Assembly: GCA_017398105.1 (NCBI GenBank)
Contig: JAFQHF010000118.1
Span: 1 to 10,143, forward strand
Length of the DNA: 10,143 nt
Direction of reading: 5' to 3'
Source of the DNA: Oscillospiraceae bacterium
Lineage (GTDB): Bacteria > Bacillota_A > Clostridia > Oscillospirales > Oscillospiraceae
Shown: positions 1 to 6,674 of the stretch, piece by piece
How the letters are laid out: every line of letters starts with the position of its first letter
Numbering within the stretch: the stretch's first letter is position 1
Translations under genes and position numbers: made by a program
Notes under the pieces: generated by a model
Databases searched by the model: none
Seen by the model: the letters and a program-made list of their open reading frames with translations, nothing else
Told to the model about the DNA's origin: nothing

Positions 1-87
1 GCGGCAGAAGCCTACCGGAGTCTGACCAAGGAGGTAATGGACATTGGCGAAAAACAGCGCAGCAGGTCTGCTAACATCACTAGATGA
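1..87 (+). CDS. C-terminal end of a ParA/Soj-type partition ATPase (partial)
   Basis: An open frame runs from the window edge to TGA at 85-87 and encodes 28 residues, beginning AAEAYRSLTKEV and ending in a basic tail. The AYRSLTKEV stretch resembles the C-terminal helix I know from ParA/Soj ATPases of Clostridia mobile elements. No catalytic motif is inside the window, so the assignment rests on this short tail and on its position directly before a ParB gene. ParA ATPases work with ParB to segregate or stabilise a replicon, here probably an ICE or plasmid-like form. The parB start lies 44 nt upstream of this stop in another frame, which suggests translational coupling. Confidence 0.6.
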   Translation, partial: AAEAYRSLTKEVMDIGEKQRSRSANITR

Positions 88-991
88 TCTGTTTTCAACC
101 CAAGAGGAACGGGAAGTTGCTGCACAACCGAGGGTTGAGGATATTCCCATTGACCTTATCGACGATTTCCCCAACCATCCATTCAAAATCCGTATGGATG
201 GTGCCATGGTGCGCCTTGTGGAGAGTGTAGGCCAGTATGGTGTTCTGGAACCCTGTCTGATTCGGCCTAAATCGGACGGCAGATATGAAATGGTAGCAGG
301 CCACAGGCGAAAGGAAGCCTGCATCATGGCTGACCGTCCCTTCATTCGCTGTATTGTGCAGGAAATGACAGACGATCAGGCGGTTATCATCATGGTGGAC
401 TCCAATCTTCACCGTGAAGAAATCCTGCCTTCAGAAAAGGCATTTGCCTATAAGATGAAGCTGGATGCCATGAAACGGCAAGGTCTACGGACTGATTTAA
501 CTTCATCGCCAGTGGCGACAAAGTTTGATGCTGCCACAGAGCTAGGTAAAGAATACGGAGAAAGCAGAGATCAAGTGTTCCGTTATATCCGTCTGACCTA
601 TCTTATTCCGGAAATTCTGGAAATGGTGGACAACTCCGTTCTGAAAGAAAAAGACAAGCTGCAAATTGCCCTGCGGCCTGCTGTGGAGCTGTCCTATTTG
701 ACAGAACAGGAACAGTACGACCTACACGAAACCATGATGACAGAAGATCGTACACCCTCCCATGCACAAGCTATCAAAATGCGAAAGTTCTCACAGGAGG
801 GCAGGCTGAACATGGATGTTATCTTCTCCATCATGCAGGAAGAAAAACCAAATCAAAAAGATCAATTCAAAATTCCCAGAGATCGTATCAGCAAGTATTT
901 TGCGCCGGGGACGCCTGCACAGAAAATTGAAGATACGATTGTGAAAGCATTGGAACTGTATCAAAAACGGCAGCGCAGTATGCAACGGTAA
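44..991 (+). CDS. parB: ParB/RepB/Spo0J-family partition protein
   Basis: This 315-aa protein should bind centromere-like DNA and act with the ParA partner encoded just upstream. The N-terminal ParB nuclease-like (CTP-binding) domain spans about residues 30-125. It contains AGHRRKEA, with the GHRR box at 86-89 that contacts CTP in ParB proteins, and NLHREE at 121-126. A helix-turn-helix follows at about 163-184, and the remainder is a charged C-terminal region of the ICE-type ParB kind. The start is TTG at 44: AAGGAGG at 28-34 sits 9 nt upstream, in-frame stops at 23-25 and 35-37 exclude longer versions, and the first internal Met is residue 51, inside the conserved domain. No parS-like palindrome (TGTTTCACGTGAAACA type) was seen in the window. 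The family call is secure; its role in element maintenance is inferred. Confidence 0.92.
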   Translation: MAKNSAAGLLTSLDDLFSTQEEREVAAQPRVEDIPIDLIDDFPNHPFKIRMDGAMVRLVESVGQYGVLEPCLIRPKSDGRYEMVAGHRRKEACIMADRPFIRCIVQEMTDDQAVIIMVDSNLHREEILPSEKAFAYKMKLDAMKRQGLRTDLTSSPVATKFDAATELGKEYGESRDQVFRYIRLTYLIPEILEMVDNSVLKEKDKLQIALRPAVELSYLTEQEQYDLHETMMTEDRTPSHAQAIKMRKFSQEGRLNMDVIFSIMQEEKPNQKDQFKIPRDRISKYFAPGTPAQKIEDTIVKALELYQKRQRSMQR

Positions 992-1148
992 CAGCTTACT
1001 TTCAAGGGGGTAGTCTGTCTTTTTTCGGATAGCTGAAACTGGGAAAATCTGCGGTTCCCCCTCTCCACACCTCACCCCCTCCAAACTAGCTGTACATTCC
1101 GAAAAGAAGATATGGTACTGGTGCGAAAAAATCTTTTAACACCCTGCG

Positions 1149-1181
1149 GCCCCTGCTGAACTACGGCAGGGGCTATTTTTT
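1149..1181 (+). terminator. Intrinsic terminator or attenuator before the adhesin gene
   Basis: GCCCCTGC (1149-1156) pairs perfectly with GCAGGGGC (1166-1173) across a 9-nt loop and is followed by TA and six T residues (1176-1181). This is a standard Rho-independent terminator form. It could end the parAB transcript, but the adhesin start codon is only 15 nt beyond the T-run, so no promoter fits between them. Either transcription reads through it, or it acts as a leader attenuator or 5' mRNA-stabilising hairpin. Confidence 0.8.
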
Positions 1182-1183
1182 AT

Positions 1184-1190
1184 GAAAGGA
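1184..1190 (+). promoter_or_regulatory. Ribosome binding site fixing the adhesin start at 1197
   Basis: GAAAGGA lies 6 nt before the ATG at 1197. An in-frame ATG at 1182 directly abuts the terminator T-run and has no Shine-Dalgarno sequence, so 1197 is the better start. The same GAAAGGA sequence precedes the major pilin start. Confidence 0.7.
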
Positions 1191-1196
1191 AAGACT

Positions 1197-4100
1197 ATGG
1201 CATCAAAAATCAAACGATATTTGGCGGCACTGCTTATGCTGGTATTGGTTTTAGGGATGCTGCCATGTGTAAATGCTTCGGCAGCCACTACACAGACAGG
1301 AATACTGCTATTTGACTACAGCGACAATGGTGACTACACCAGTCGCCTGAATTCACAGATTGCTGTTACCTATAAACCGAATGGCACAGGAAGCACAAAA
1401 ACAGCATATATCAAGAATCTGGGCTGGCATTTTGCCAGATATGGAAATGTTCCCTATGCAGATGATCCGCTGTATTGTATTGAACCTTATCGCAGTTATG
1501 CGGCCAGCACCTCCGGAAACTCAGTTGACCGGGGCATTACAGTAAGCGGAAGCGGCAGCACCACCGGAGCCAATGCATGGTATTCGTTACCGGAAAACCG
1601 CAGAGAAGCGATTGGCCTAATTCTGCTGTACAGCGATCAGATCTGGGATGACTCCATCAGTGTTACAACGACAACCAGGGATAATAACCCAAATGTTCCG
1701 CTTCGTGTTGCGACCCAGTTTCTAATCTATGAGATCGTTTGCGGTTTAAGAGATCCCGATACTTTTGCCCTCAATGCTACCAATGAGAGCGGAACTGACG
1801 GAGATATTTTCTATAATGCAGGTGCAGCAGCTATTTCTGACTTTGCACCAAATTACAATCAGTTAGTTGCCAATATTCAGGCGGCAATGAAGAGACCCAG
1901 TTTTACGGGGAGTTCCAGCAGCAACGTACCAACCATTACTCTGACAGGGGATGAAACCTCTGTGACAGACAGTAATGGTGTTCTTTCCAACTGGAGCTTT
2001 ACAGACGGAAATGGCGCAGAGTTCTACAAGAGTGGTAATACTCTCTATATTACCCAGATCGGGACCATCTCTGAATCCACTGTATTCAAAGCTACCCGCT
2101 CTCTGCCATCTGCTTATAATTCCTCGTTCAATTTATGGTATATGTCAGGTTCCAGTTATCAGACGACCATTTCCTTGGCATCTGCATCCACGGGAACTGC
2201 CTATGCCTATTTCAAACTGGACCCACCGGATTTGGGCAGTCTGGATTTAACGAAAGCAACGGAAGATGGCGAGAACCTGTCAGGATGGCAGTTCGGTATT
2301 TACAGCAACAGCACTTGCACATCGCTGGTGTCCGGTCCCCATACCACCAATTCAAGCGGCAAAATTTCTGTCAGCGGGCTGACTGCCGGAACTTACTATG
2401 TGAAAGAATTGGGGCATACCGACAGCAGCATCGATGCGTTGTATTATTGTTCCGGTACAAATCCCCAGAAAGTCACCATTTCCGCAGGTGGCACGGCAGC
2501 GGTCAGCTTTACGAACAAGCTGAATATCGGAAATCTGAGTCTTACCAAAACGACGGAGGATAATAAGAATCTTTCCGGTTGGCAGTTTGGTATTTATAGC
2601 AACAGTGCTTGTACAACCATGGTTTCCGGACCGCACACTACGGATTCCACCGGCAATATTTCCGTCACCGGATTGTTTCCCGGAACTTACTATGTCAAGG
2701 AAAACGGTCATACGGACAGCAACATCGCTGCCCTGTATACCTGTGCCAGCACCAATCCGCAGGAGGTCACGATTTCTGTTGGCAAGACGGCAACAGTCAG
2801 CTTCCACAATGTTCTGAATACAGGCAGCGTGAAGCTGGTGAAGGAAACCAACACCGGAGAAAATCTGGCAGGCTGGCAAATCGGTCTATACTTCGACTCA
2901 GACTGTACCCAGCCTATTGATGGTTCCCCCTTCGTCACCGGAGCAGACGGCACCATCACTATCAGCGATCTGAAACCCGGCACCCTGTACGCAAAGGAGA
3001 TTCCTACGGATGATCCTTACTGGGAGTTTGATACCGAGGTTAAGAAAGTGTCCATCGCTGTCAACCAGACCGCTACTGTAACCTTCACCAACACCCACTA
3101 CGGACGCATTGCGTTCCGGAAAACCACCAACACAGGCAACCATCTAGGCGGCTGGACGTTCCGTGTCCAGGACAGCAACTATGATGTGGTCGGTGAATAC
3201 ACCACTGACGAAAGTGGTTACGCCTGCACCGAGAATCTTCCTGTGGGCCGATATACCGTTATCGAGCTGCAAACCGACGACCTTTATTGGAACTTTGAAC
3301 TGGGCTTCCATGATGTGACCGTTGTCGCCGGTGAGGATACTGTGGATGAATGGCTGAATCGGGAACAGGGTTTGGGCTGGTTCTACAAGCAGACAAATAC
3401 CGATGAATCCGTAGAGGGTTGGCATATCACAGTTTATGCAGAAGAAGCCTGCACGCAGGAATTGTATACGGTGATCACCAATGAGGATGGCCGGGCCGGT
3501 TACTATATGGACCCCGGAATTTACTGGGCAAAAGAAACCGGTGACGAGTATGGGCGGTTTGAGGACGAATACTGGCTGGTAGATAAAACCGTTCGTCAAT
3601 TTGAAATCAAACCCCATGAAGATGTATCCGTTACTTTTTCCAATACCCACTATGGTCAGCTGCAGATTGTGAAAACTGTGAATGGGGAGGGAAGTGTAGC
3701 AGGCTGGCTGTTCAAGGTCATAGATTCATCCGGTGCGGAAATAGATGGTTCTCCTTTTACTTCTGATGAAAATGGTGAAATCAAAGTGGACAATATTCTT
3801 CCCGGTGTCTACACCGTTCAGGAGTTGATCCCGGAGGGCAGCTTCTACTACTGCACCAGTGAGAATCCCCAAACCATTACAGTTAAAGCAGGTGAAACAG
3901 CACAGGTCAGCTTCACCAATGCCATGCGTCATGGTCAGATCACTATTGAGAAGGTAGATTCCCGTGGAGAACCCCTTGCCGGTGCCAAGTTCCTGCTTGA
4001 ATGGAGCGAGGACGGCCCCCTTTGGTGGCCCATTGAATACTCCGAAACACTGGGCGAAGGAAAATGCTCCAATCCCAATATTGAGGACGGTTGCCTGACT

Positions 4101-4388
4101 TCCGGTAAGGATGGACTTCTGGAATGGCCCAACCTGCATCCAGGACTTTATTACCGGGTAACGGAACTGGAAGCACCGGAGGGTTACACGCTCCTTTCCA
4201 AACCTGCCTTTGAAGGTAAGCTCCCCGGTGAGGAACTGACTGTCTCTCTTCGGGTAGTGAACTGTGAAATCTTTACTCTGCCGCAGACCGGTTCTTCCGC
4301 TGCGGCATTTTTCCGTATATCCCAACTGCTGTGCATCTGCGTATGCTCCATCCTGTTAATCGATTCCTACCGAAAGGAACGTAAATAA
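1197..4388 (+). CDS. LPXTG-anchored pilus tip adhesin with thioester domain and seven CnaB/SpaA modules
   Basis: A 1063-aa secreted surface protein, probably the tip or minor pilin. Residues 1-29 form a Sec signal peptide (basic start, hydrophobic core, ASAA cleavage area). Residues about 35-235 carry both halves of a thioester domain: LYCIEPY with Cys94, and ATQFLIYEIV with Gln174. In this family the Cys and Gln side chains form an internal thioester that bonds covalently to a target surface. A beta-rich linker domain follows (about 240-345). Seven CnaB/SpaA prealbumin-like modules then span about 347-1025, and each keeps a Lys, Glu and Asn where the internal isopeptide bond forms. The sorting signal is LPQTG (1028-1032), a short hydrophobic segment and RKERK. 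The gene lies before the major pilin and two sortases, as in other pilus loci. Codon use is mixed, unlike the strongly biased pilin gene. The tip position is inferred from architecture. Confidence 0.9.
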   Translation: MASKIKRYLAALLMLVLVLGMLPCVNASAATTQTGILLFDYSDNGDYTSRLNSQIAVTYKPNGTGSTKTAYIKNLGWHFARYGNVPYADDPLYCIEPYRSYAASTSGNSVDRGITVSGSGSTTGANAWYSLPENRREAIGLILLYSDQIWDDSISVTTTTRDNNPNVPLRVATQFLIYEIVCGLRDPDTFALNATNESGTDGDIFYNAGAAAISDFAPNYNQLVANIQAAMKRPSFTGSSSSNVPTITLTGDETSVTDSNGVLSNWSFTDGNGAEFYKSGNTLYITQIGTISESTVFKATRSLPSAYNSSFNLWYMSGSSYQTTISLASASTGTAYAYFKLDPPDLGSLDLTKATEDGENLSGWQFGIYSNSTCTSLVSGPHTTNSSGKISVSGLTAGTYYVKELGHTDSSIDALYYCSGTNPQKVTISAGGTAAVSFTNKLNIGNLSLTKTTEDNKNLSGWQFGIYSNSACTTMVSGPHTTDSTGNISVTGLFPGTYYVKENGHTDSNIAALYTCASTNPQEVTISVGKTATVSFHNVLNTGSVKLVKETNTGENLAGWQIGLYFDSDCTQPIDGSPFVTGADGTITISDLKPGTLYAKEIPTDDPYWEFDTEVKKVSIAVNQTATVTFTNTHYGRIAFRKTTNTGNHLGGWTFRVQDSNYDVVGEYTTDESGYACTENLPVGRYTVIELQTDDLYWNFELGFHDVTVVAGEDTVDEWLNREQGLGWFYKQTNTDESVEGWHITVYAEEACTQELYTVITNEDGRAGYYMDPGIYWAKETGDEYGRFEDEYWLVDKTVRQFEIKPHEDVSVTFSNTHYGQLQIVKTVNGEGSVAGWLFKVIDSSGAEIDGSPFTSDENGEIKVDNILPGVYTVQELIPEGSFYYCTSENPQTITVKAGETAQVSFTNAMRHGQITIEKVDSRGEPLAGAKFLLEWSEDGPLWWPIEYSETLGEGKCSNPNIEDGCLTSGKDGLLEWPNLHPGLYYRVTELEAPEGYTLLSKPAFEGKLPGEELTVSLRVVNCEIFTLPQTGSSAAAFFRISQLLCICVCSILLIDSYRKERK
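2235..4271 (+). repeat. Seven tandem CnaB/SpaA modules in the adhesin
   Basis: The modules are at about 2235-2519, 2529-2816, 2823-3095, 3102-3362, 3372-3647, 3654-3926 and 3933-4271, each about 90-113 residues. The first six share a start strand with a conserved Lys, a GW-x-hydrophobic core, a Gly before the Y-x-V-x-E strand, and an end strand with Asn. Lys/Glu/Asn candidates, numbered from the ATG at 1197, are 353/404/440, 451/502/538, 549/601/632, 642/690/721, 731/780/816, 826/876/908 and 919/990/1022. The first two are close copies. The last is more divergent and has a canonical E-box ending in APEGY. Confidence 0.85.
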
Positions 4389-4408
4389 TGAAACACTTCC
4401 ACTACCAT

Positions 4409-4433
4409 GCCAGGGATCGCCCCTGGCTTTTTT
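4409..4433 (+). terminator. Intrinsic terminator between adhesin and major pilin genes
   Basis: GCCAGGG (4409-4415) pairs with CCCTGGC (4421-4427) across the 5-nt loop ATCGC, and six T residues follow (4428-4433). It lies 20 nt after the adhesin stop and 58 nt before the pilin ATG. I see no convincing -35/-10 pair in those 58 nt, although a weak promoter is physically possible there. It may set the ratio of adhesin to pilin, or act as a processing or stability hairpin at the 5' end of the pilin message. Confidence 0.8.
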
Positions 4434-4475
4434 CATGCCCCAATTTCTCACCATCTGAAAACAACAACTGATTTT

Positions 4476-4482
4476 GAAAGGA
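4476..4482 (+). promoter_or_regulatory. Ribosome binding site fixing the major pilin start at 4492
   Basis: GAAAGGA lies 9 nt before the ATG at 4492. A TTG at 4474 is in frame, but it overlaps this Shine-Dalgarno sequence and would place extra residues before a normal signal peptide, so it is rejected as the start. Confidence 0.7.
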
Positions 4483-4491
4483 AACATCATC

Positions 4492-6615
4492 ATGAAAACC
4501 AAGTTTATGAAGGCTGTCACCCTGTGTCTGGCACTGATCATGTGCTTCTCTTCCGCTCTGTCCGTATCCGCTGCCGAAGTTGCAGATGCCACCATCAACC
4601 ACGAAAATGACTGTTCTCTGACCATCTTCAAGTACGACTGGACCAACGCCGTGAAGGATGGCGTCTGGAACAATGAATCCTTCACCTCCACCGGCTGGCA
4701 GGAAAGCTATGTGGAATCCGTCCTGGGCGGCAGCAACGGCAGTACCCTGGGCAACGGTCAGACTGCCTATGGCTACGCTCTGAAGGGTGTGGAATTTACC
4801 CTGCTGCGGGTTGCCGACATCGTGACCTTCACCGAGTCCACCAACGACGATCATCCCGAATACAACATGACCCAGGTTCTGTATGGCTTTGATAAGACTG
4901 CTTCTGCTGATCTGCTGAAGGCCATCGGTCTGGAGAATGGTGCAAACCGCTATGAGAACGCAGATGCCACCGATAAGCTGGACTCCAACAACTATTACTA
5001 CACCTCCGATGTGCTGAACAAGGCTCTGGCAGATGCCGTTGCTGAAAATGCCACCACCGTCAAGAACGCTCTGGAAAGCTATATCGCTTCCAGCAACGGC
5101 GCTGTTGCCATGGATCTGACCAACGAATACGGCAAGGCAAAGGTTGAGGGTCTGGATACCGGCCTGTGGCTGGTTCTGGAAACCAAGACCAGCGAATCCA
5201 TCACCAGCACCACCGCTCCTTTCTTCGTATCCCTGCCCATGACCACTGTTTCCGGCGATGAGAACTCTACCTCTCCCGAAGGTGGCCATGAGTGGAATTA
5301 CGATGTGACCGTTTACCCCAAGAATGAGACTGGCATCCCCGAACTGACCAAGGAAGTCCGTGAGGCAAGCAAGGACACCGGCAAGAACAACGGCTCCACT
5401 GTTATCACTGATGGTTTCGCCCACAATGCTACCGGTTCTGCCGGTGACGTGATGGAATACCAGATTCTGTCCGGCCTGCCCACCATCACCTCCAAGGCTA
5501 CCGCTCTGACCACCTACAATTTCTACGATTCCATCTGCGAAGGTCTGTCCTACAACAAGGATCTGAAGGACGTTAAGATCGAGTTCTTCACAGACAAGAA
5601 CTGCACCGATAAGGTTGCCTCTTGGGTGCAGGACGATGGCAAGTTTACCGTCAGCTACTCCGATGATGACCGTCACATGACCATCGATGTCACCGCCGCA
5701 GGTCTGGCTGAAATCAACGGCGATACCGAGAACATCAACGGCAAGCTGTATGCCGGTTACTCCAACTACACCATGCGCATCACCTACACCGCAACCATCA
5801 ACTCCGACACCACTTTCGTCTACGGTCAGAATGGCAACGACAACAAGGTTGTCCTGACCTGGAAGCGTACCAGCTCCGATTTCTATGACACTCTGATCGA
5901 CGACTGTCATGTCTACAGCTTCGGCATTGATCTGACCAAGCTGTTCTCCGACACCGATGCTGAAACCGCCGAGGAAACCGGTATGTATGACCATGTGAAA
6001 TTCATGATCTACAATGAGACTGACGGCTACTGGGTTACTGCCAAGCTGAACGAGACCGAGGGTGTTTATTACGTTACCGGTCATGTTACTGATGAAGCAG
6101 ACGGCACCATTTTCAGCCCCGTCACCATGGGCAGCGCTTACGGCCACATCATGCTGAAGGGCTGTGAGGATGACGAGTATGTGATCACCGAAATCGAGAC
6201 TGCCAATGGCTACACCCTGCTGAATGAGGACATTCATGTGACCATCACTGCATCCGACGATGCTTCCCGTCCCTGTGACATTTACTCTGAGGATGTGCTG
6301 GGTGTTCTGCAGAACGATCCCCGCTATGCCTACAACGGCGGTCTGGATCTGACTCTGGCCAACATTCCCCAGCCCCAGCTTGCCCACAACTATATGACTG
6401 CCACCGCTATCGTGGATACCAATGCCGTGACCATGCTGGTGGACGATGACTCTGCCAACGCAGAAGCACCTCTGACCGTTATCAACACTTCCGGTTTCGA
6501 CCTGCCCCAGACCGGTGATAACGGCACCTGGATGTTCACTGTGGGCGGCATCATGCTGATGGCTGGCGCAGCTTTCATCATCTTCATCGCCTGCCGTAAG
6601 AAGTCCAAGCAGTAA
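4492..6615 (+). CDS. Major pilin (shaft) subunit, LPXTG-anchored, isopeptide-forming
   Basis: A 707-aa secreted fimbrial subunit, long compared with major pilins of about 480-650 aa. Residues 1-28 are a Sec signal peptide ending near SAAE. The N-terminal domain (about 35-280) ends in WNYDVTVYPKN, the pilin motif, whose Lys277 should be joined to the LPQT threonine of the next subunit. The middle region (about 284-465) matches the fimbrial isopeptide D2 type: ELTKEV with Lys287, DVMEYQI with Glu322 and NDNKV with Asn451. The third, CnaB-like domain (about 475-668) has Lys483, an E-box YVITEIETANGY with Glu567, and Asn665. LPQTG at 671-675, a membrane segment and RKKSKQ close the protein. Codon use is extremely biased: Leu is CTG apart from one CTT, and Lys is almost always AAG. 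This indicates very high expression. Hairpins flank the gene on both sides. Confidence 0.93.
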   Translation: MKTKFMKAVTLCLALIMCFSSALSVSAAEVADATINHENDCSLTIFKYDWTNAVKDGVWNNESFTSTGWQESYVESVLGGSNGSTLGNGQTAYGYALKGVEFTLLRVADIVTFTESTNDDHPEYNMTQVLYGFDKTASADLLKAIGLENGANRYENADATDKLDSNNYYYTSDVLNKALADAVAENATTVKNALESYIASSNGAVAMDLTNEYGKAKVEGLDTGLWLVLETKTSESITSTTAPFFVSLPMTTVSGDENSTSPEGGHEWNYDVTVYPKNETGIPELTKEVREASKDTGKNNGSTVITDGFAHNATGSAGDVMEYQILSGLPTITSKATALTTYNFYDSICEGLSYNKDLKDVKIEFFTDKNCTDKVASWVQDDGKFTVSYSDDDRHMTIDVTAAGLAEINGDTENINGKLYAGYSNYTMRITYTATINSDTTFVYGQNGNDNKVVLTWKRTSSDFYDTLIDDCHVYSFGIDLTKLFSDTDAETAEETGMYDHVKFMIYNETDGYWVTAKLNETEGVYYVTGHVTDEADGTIFSPVTMGSAYGHIMLKGCEDDEYVITEIETANGYTLLNEDIHVTITASDDASRPCDIYSEDVLGVLQNDPRYAYNGGLDLTLANIPQPQLAHNYMTATAIVDTNAVTMLVDDDSANAEAPLTVINTSGFDLPQTGDNGTWMFTVGGIMLMAGAAFIIFIACRKKSKQ

Positions 6616-6624
6616 TTCATTCTT

Positions 6625-6656
6625 AATCCCAGAGGGAACTTTCCCTCTGGGATTTT
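6625..6656 (+). terminator. Long hairpin terminator between major pilin and sortase genes
   Basis: A 13-bp perfect stem, AATCCCAGAGGGA (6625-6637) with TCCCTCTGGGATT (6642-6654), has a 4-nt loop. The T-run is short, only four T residues (6653-6656), two of them within the stem. The sortase ATG is 18 nt downstream, so no promoter fits between. A leaky terminator here would let abundant pilin mRNA end while a fraction reads into the sortase genes. It would also protect the pilin mRNA 3' end. Confidence 0.78.
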
Positions 6657-6674
6657 CCCATCCAAGGAGGATCT

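Noticed and set aside
1022..1105. Invertible promoter (phase-variation switch) upstream of the pilus operon
   Set aside because: The inverted arms are only about 8 bp and imperfect, no convincing promoter lies between them, and no adjacent invertase gene is in the window.
1091..1119. Promoter with TGTACA and GGTACT at 17-nt spacing
   Set aside because: Neither hexamer is close enough to TTGACA or TATAAT to support a call.
1182..1199. Adhesin start at ATG 1182
   Set aside because: It touches the terminator T-run and has no ribosome site. ATG 1197 has GAAAGGA 6 nt upstream and gives a normal signal peptide.
2352..2879. Minus-strand frame opposite CnaB modules 1-3
   Set aside because: It is a shadow of the repeated + strand modules, with no ribosome site or recognisable domain.
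4402..6387. 661-aa open frame on the minus strand opposite the major pilin gene
   Set aside because: It is a by-product of the pilin's codon bias. Uniform CTG, AAG and ACC codons remove minus-strand stops in that frame. The translation is rich in Gly, Val and Ile without recognisable domains, and the + strand protein is clearly real.
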